From Pseudalkalibacillus hwajinpoensis (GTDB lineage: Bacteria; Bacillota; Bacilli; Bacillales; Guptibacillaceae): a stretch of 64,000 bases of DNA. Positions 60,337 to 64,000 of this stretch are shown here, piece after piece (position 1 is the first letter of the stretch; each line of letters starts with the position of its first letter). Location of the stretch: positions 1-64,000 of the forward strand of contig NZ_JADFCM010000011.1 in the NCBI RefSeq assembly GCF_015234585.1, read 5' to 3'. The notes under the pieces were generated by a model, which was not told the origin of the DNA, did no database searches, and saw only the letters and a list, made by a program, of their open reading frames with translations. The position numbers and the translations under genes are program-made.

Positions 60337-61929
60337 ATGACAAAAGAAGAAAATCAAAAAGGATTTTGGCAAGGCGCGCTTCTGCTAACTGCAGTAGCTC
60401 TTTTTATGAAAGTTCTCAGCGTCGGCTATCGAATTCCTTATCAAAATATAACTGGTGACATCGGTTTTTATGTGTATCAACAAATCTATCCATTTTACTC
60501 AATCGCAATAATACTTGCTACATATGGGTTTCCTGTCGTGATCTCCCGACTTATTTCAGAAGAAATTGCAAAAAGTGAGTATGAGAAGGCTGAGGAGCTT
60601 TCACGGTATAGCTTTTACGTGCTTGTGATTCTAGGCATTACAGGCTTTATTTTGCTTTATACAGGTGCGCCAGCCGTGGCGGCTTTAATGGAGGATCGAA
60701 ATTTAATTGGTCCTCTGCGAATGACGGCATTTTCATTTCTTATTATGCCTGGCATTGCTTCAATCAGAGGTTTTTTTCAGGGACAGGAAAATGTGGTACC
60801 TACTGCATGGTCTCAAGTGACAGAACAATCGATTCGTGTTATCGCTATTCTTGCTATCTCAATTGGTCTTATAGCGGGCGGAGCGGATGCATATGCGACT
60901 GGTACAGGTGCAGCGCTAGGGTCAATATTAGGAGGAGTCGCTGCGCTATTGCTTCTTGTAGTGCTTCGATTTAAAAAACGAGTAGCTAAAATAACGAAAA
61001 TCAAATTTGAGTCTTTTCGGTTCATTGGCATTGCGCGTAGGCTCCTAACAGAAGGTACGTTAATTTGTGTAAGTGCGCTTGTATTGGTGCTATTTCAGTT
61101 AATGGATGCTTTAACGATTGTGCCGGGATTAACTGAGCATGGTCTTTCTTCTTTAGAAGCTCGTGAAATGAAAGGGGTATTTGATCGAGGACAGCCATTA
61201 ATGCAGGTCGGTACCGTTCTGGCCACATCTCTCTCATTATCGATTGTCCCAGTCATTTCTAAAGCGGCTGCAGAGAATAATGAGATATTAATTCGCGAAA
61301 AAGCAGCTCTTGCTCTTAAAGTGAGCTTTGTAATAGGACTTGCTGCAGCAGCGGGATTGGCCATTATTATGAGTGAGACAAACATGATGTTATTTAAAGA
61401 TCAATCCCTTTCTGCTACGCTCAGTATCCTTGCCATTGCAATCTTTTTTAGTTCGCTTAGCATGACGGCAGCAGGTGTTTTGCAAGGAGTAGGCTTAGCG
61501 AGAAACGCTGCTCGGTATGCTGGAATTGGAATACTAGTTAAGGGATTGTTAAACCTTGTTCTAATCCCGCTTATCGGTATTAATGGGGCGGCAGTGGCCA
61601 CGGTTTTTGGCTTTGTGGTTGTCGCTACGCTCGCCATCCTTGCCGTATATTACAAAGTAGGGCTTCTCCTGTACCAATTTCATTTAGGGCGTGCAGTAAC
61701 AGCCGTTATGTTCATGAGTGCAGCTGTAATCATTCTGCAACTATTTATCCCCTCCTTCCTTTCTAGGGGGCTTTCAAGCGTTTCAGCACTTGGAGGCGCG
61801 TTGCTCGGGGGCATCGTTTTTGGGTTTGCAACATTAGCGCTGCGGGTGTTTACAGAGAAAGAATTAATGCAATTGCCAAAAGGAGAAATTATTACGATCT
61901 ATCAAAATAAATTACGGAGAGGGGCATAA
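60337..61929 (+). CDS. yabM: SpoVB/MurJ-like polysaccharide flippase YabM
   Basis: A membrane protein of 530 residues with about 14 hydrophobic segments, of the MOP exporter superfamily (SpoVB, MurJ, RfbX). Early helices contain FMKVLSVGYRIPYQNITGD and FVISRLISEEIAKSE-like sequence (GFPVVISRLISEEIAKSE), typical of the SpoVB group. The likely substrate is a lipid-linked glycan; which one is not visible from sequence. The ATG at 60337 follows GGCAGGTG; a GTG at 60331 overlaps that site. yabN starts four bases after it. Confidence 0.92.
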   Translation: MTKEENQKGFWQGALLLTAVALFMKVLSVGYRIPYQNITGDIGFYVYQQIYPFYSIAIILATYGFPVVISRLISEEIAKSEYEKAEELSRYSFYVLVILGITGFILLYTGAPAVAALMEDRNLIGPLRMTAFSFLIMPGIASIRGFFQGQENVVPTAWSQVTEQSIRVIAILAISIGLIAGGADAYATGTGAALGSILGGVAALLLLVVLRFKKRVAKITKIKFESFRFIGIARRLLTEGTLICVSALVLVLFQLMDALTIVPGLTEHGLSSLEAREMKGVFDRGQPLMQVGTVLATSLSLSIVPVISKAAAENNEILIREKAALALKVSFVIGLAAAAGLAIIMSETNMMLFKDQSLSATLSILAIAIFFSSLSMTAAGVLQGVGLARNAARYAGIGILVKGLLNLVLIPLIGINGAAVATVFGFVVVATLAILAVYYKVGLLLYQFHLGRAVTAVMFMSAAVIILQLFIPSFLSRGLSSVSALGGALLGGIVFGFATLALRVFTEKELMQLPKGEIITIYQNKLRRGA

Positions 61930-61932
61930 GCA

Positions 61933-63387
61933 ATGCCACGTATAACAATTGTAGGAACTGGAGCGGGAGATCTCAGTCAGCTTTCACTAGGAAGTTACCG
62001 CACGCTTCAGTCAGCTGAACGGATATTTGCTAGGACGCTTGATCACCCCGTTCTTAGGGAACTGATGGATGATGGGCTATCAATGACAGGGTTTGATGAG
62101 GTATATGAAGCGAATGAATCTTTCGAGGAGACTTATCGAACCATTGTTAATCAGCTGTTTCATGAAGCACAAAAAGGATCGCTTGTTTACGCAGTACCTG
62201 GTCATCCAATGATGGCTGAAGCAACCGTGCAGCTCCTGTTGGAAGAACAATCTCAGCATGGTGTTGAAGTGACTGTTGCTGGAGGCCAAAGCTTTCTTGA
62301 TGCGCTTTTTACTGCAGTTCAAATCGATCCTATTGAAGGTTGTCAAATTCTAGATGCCACGCGTTTTACAAGGTCTGAGGTTCAGGTACGTAATCACTTA
62401 ATCTTTGTCCAAGTTTATGATCAATTTACAGCATCGAGTGTAAAACTCACATTAATGGAGCTCTTACCTGACGATTATGAAATTACTGTACTGCAAGCAG
62501 CGGGAAGTCGGGATGAGAAAATCGTCTCTGTTCCGCTTTTTGAATTAGATCGTTCGATGGAAGTAAATAATTTAACCGCTGTCTATGTTCCTCCAGTAAA
62601 AGAAGAAAAGCTTCTCTACCAGGATTTCGGATGGTTACGAAATGTGGTTGCAACACTGCGAGGACCTGGGGGCTGTCCGTGGGATAGGAAGCAGACGCAT
62701 GAGTCTCTCAAAAAATACTTGATTGAAGAAGCCTATGAAGTATTAGAAGCTATTGATGATCAAGATGAAGAGCATCTCGCAGAAGAGCTTGGTGATGTGC
62801 TGCTTCAAGTTATGCTTCATGCCCAGATAGGTGAAGATGAAGGTATGTTTTCTGTGGATGATGTGATTCATAAGCTAAACGACAAATTAATACGGAGGCA
62901 TCCACACGTATTCGGCGACGAAAATGTGCAAACAGCTGAAGAAGTAGCTGGTGTTTGGAAGCGAGTGAAAGAAGAAGAAAAGAAAATTGCACCATCACAG
63001 TTTGACCAGGTACCAAAAGGGCTTCCAGGTCTCATGCGCGCCAATGAAATCCAGAAGGCTGCTGCGAAAGTCGGGTTTGACTGGGACGAAGTTGAACCGA
63101 TTTGGGCAAAGATTTATGAGGAACTAGCCGAATTTAAAGAAGCTGTAAATGAAAAATCTTTTGATGATCGAGAAGACGAATTAGGCGATTTAGTGTTTGC
63201 TGTCGTCAATTTAGCTCGGTACTATAAAGTTGATCCGGAAGTGGCGATCCATCGCACGAATCATAAATTCTTCTCGCGTTTTCAATATATTGAGAATCGG
63301 GTAAAGGAAAAGGGACTTGAGATCGAGAATTTATCACTTGAGGAACTTGATCACTTCTGGGATGAGGCAAAAGAAAAAGGAATTTAA
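61933..63387 (+). CDS. yabN: YabN, tetrapyrrole methylase-MazG fusion
   Basis: A 484-residue two-domain protein. Residues about 1-220 form a tetrapyrrole-methylase-like domain (ITIVGTGAGDLSQLSLGSYR, then VYAVPGHPMMAEATV), and about 235-484 a MazG nucleoside triphosphate pyrophosphohydrolase. The MazG part has GGCPWDRKQTHESLKKYLIE, EEAYEVLEAI and the EELGDVLLQV metal motif, with a second EELAEFKEA/EDELGDLVF half. It probably clears abnormal NTPs; the role of the methylase part is unknown. Four bases separate it from yabM. Confidence 0.94.
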   Translation: MPRITIVGTGAGDLSQLSLGSYRTLQSAERIFARTLDHPVLRELMDDGLSMTGFDEVYEANESFEETYRTIVNQLFHEAQKGSLVYAVPGHPMMAEATVQLLLEEQSQHGVEVTVAGGQSFLDALFTAVQIDPIEGCQILDATRFTRSEVQVRNHLIFVQVYDQFTASSVKLTLMELLPDDYEITVLQAAGSRDEKIVSVPLFELDRSMEVNNLTAVYVPPVKEEKLLYQDFGWLRNVVATLRGPGGCPWDRKQTHESLKKYLIEEAYEVLEAIDDQDEEHLAEELGDVLLQVMLHAQIGEDEGMFSVDDVIHKLNDKLIRRHPHVFGDENVQTAEEVAGVWKRVKEEEKKIAPSQFDQVPKGLPGLMRANEIQKAAAKVGFDWDEVEPIWAKIYEELAEFKEAVNEKSFDDREDELGDLVFAVVNLARYYKVDPEVAIHRTNHKFFSRFQYIENRVKEKGLEIENLSLEELDHFWDEAKEKGI

Positions 63388-63405
63388 TAGGGAGCGTTGA
63401 AACAA

Positions 63406-63666
63406 ATGAGATTAGATAAATTTCTGAAAGTATCACGTTTAATTAAACGTCGTTCAATCGCTAAAGAAATTTGTGATAAAGGACGAATTGAAGTGAATGG
63501 AAATAAAGCAAAAGCTGGAACAAATGTGAAGGCCGGCGACGAACTGGTGATTTCCTTTGGTCATAAGAAAGTGACGGCTCGCGTTGATGAAATTAAAGAA
63601 ACAACGAAGAAAGAAGAAGCTAGCAATATGTTTACCATTTTAAAAGAAGAAGCTGCAGGTGAATAA
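63406..63666 (+). CDS. rqcP: Ribosome-associated quality control protein RqcP (YabO)
   Basis: RqcP is an S4-domain protein that works with RqcH to add alanine tails to stalled chains on 50S subunits. The 86-residue product matches the family: MRLDKFLKVSRLIKRRSIAK, GRIEVNGNKAKAG and TTKKEEASNMFTILKEE. The ATG at 63406 is about 11 bases from GGGAG and yields the conserved start; an in-frame TTG at 63397 is too close to it. It follows yabN by 18 bases and is closed by a terminator. Confidence 0.95.
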   Translation: MRLDKFLKVSRLIKRRSIAKEICDKGRIEVNGNKAKAGTNVKAGDELVISFGHKKVTARVDEIKETTKKEEASNMFTILKEEAAGE

Positions 63667-63693
63667 AAAAGATCCGAGAGGGTCTTTTTTTAT
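63665..63693 (+). terminator. Terminator after rqcP
   Basis: AAAAAGATCC and GGGTCTTTTT pair around GAGA, with further T; the stem overlaps the rqcP stop. Bases 63694-63826 show no gene. Confidence 0.85.
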
Positions 63694-63826
63694 TGATTAT
63701 CATTTTGAAATTCTCTTCTAATGAGAAGGGAATGGGCTCCTTTTTGAATCGTTTAAACCATCAGAACAGCTTGTTCTAAATGATCTCTTCTTCTCATAGA
63801 CATGTATCGAGAAGAGGAGGAGAGCG

Positions 63827-64000
63827 ATGGATAATTATTATGAATATGGCACATACGATAAGGCTTCTAACACCCCTGAGCATGATTTAGTTATGAAGTC
63901 GCGAAAGTCGCTTGAAATTACAGGTGTGAAGCACGTAGATAGCTTCGATAATGAAGAATTTCTTCTAGAAACAGCAATGGGATTTCTTGCGATCAGAGGG
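63827..64000 (+). CDS. yabP: Spore protein YabP, 5' part
   Basis: The window ends 58 codons into this frame. GAAGAGGAGGAGAGCG lies directly upstream of the ATG. The translation contains DLVMKSRKSLEITGVKHVDS, which matches the YabP/YqfC sporulation family, and the position after yabO (rqcP) agrees with B. subtilis, where yabP is sigma-E-controlled and needed for spore formation together with yabQ. The rest lies outside the window. Confidence 0.85.
   Translation, partial: MDNYYEYGTYDKASNTPEHDLVMKSRKSLEITGVKHVDSFDNEEFLLETAMGFLAIRG

Overview
The window is a continuous stretch of a low-to-moderate GC chromosome from an endospore-forming Firmicute of the Bacillaceae type. Gene content and order closely follow the origin-proximal region of Bacillus subtilis from the 3' part of the first rRNA operon to yabP. 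Sporulation genes (bofA, csfB, yabG, sspF, spoVG, fin, spoVT, spoVB-like yabM, yabP) and likely sigma-F/G, sigma-H and sigma-B promoters support this. The species cannot be fixed from the sequence. A CPA1-type cation/proton antiporter and a homogentisate pathway, neither at this place in B. subtilis, fit a soil or marine Bacillus relative.

Layout. 1-4619: end of an rRNA operon (16S 3' part, 23S, 5S), then a second, degenerate 5S-like copy with its own terminator. 4731-13894: yaaC (reverse), guaB, dacA, pdxS-pdxT, T-box-controlled serS, tRNA-Ser(UGA), and the reverse dgk-dck pair. 14077-22679: the accessory block, with the antiporter, the hpd / flavin-reductase-like / fah / hmgA operon, tRNA-Arg(CCU), two membrane proteins I cannot assign, and yaaI. 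22768-27157: tadA, tRNA-Ser(CGA), SRP RNA, dnaX-yaaK-recR-yaaL and bofA. 27225-32451: a complete rRNA operon with two promoters. 32739-39706: csfB, yaaO, tmk, darA, holB, ricT, yabA, yabB, yazA, rsmI. 39758-45010: reverse abrB, metS, tatD, yabE. 45166-54797: rnmV-ksgA, yabG, veg, sspF, ispE, purR-yabJ, spoVG, glmU-prs, ctc. 54919-64000: pth, fin, mfd, spoVT, yabM, yabN, rqcP and the start of yabP.

How the genes work together. Most are housekeeping: translation (rRNA, tRNA, serS, metS, tadA, rsmI, ksgA, rnmV, pth, rqcP), replication and repair (dnaX, holB, yabA, recR, mfd), nucleotide supply (guaB, dck, dgk, tmk, prs, purR) and envelope precursors (dacA, glmU, ispE). rnmV matures the 5S RNA made by the rRNA operons in the same window. 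The sporulation genes are scattered among them, each with its own control site. abrB carries a likely Spo0A box just downstream of its promoter, and purR has inverted PurBox-like sites over its own promoter.

The least ordinary observations are: two single-base insertions in conserved 16S positions of the first rRNA copy; the degenerate 5S-like unit; a tRNA-Ser(UGA) whose discriminator base is U although the serS T-box is built to pair with G; a metS leader with competing hairpins; a tyrosine-catabolic operon with no recognisable maleylacetoacetate isomerase; two unassigned membrane proteins; and two dispersed intergenic repeat types. I found no CRISPR array, insertion sequence or prophage.
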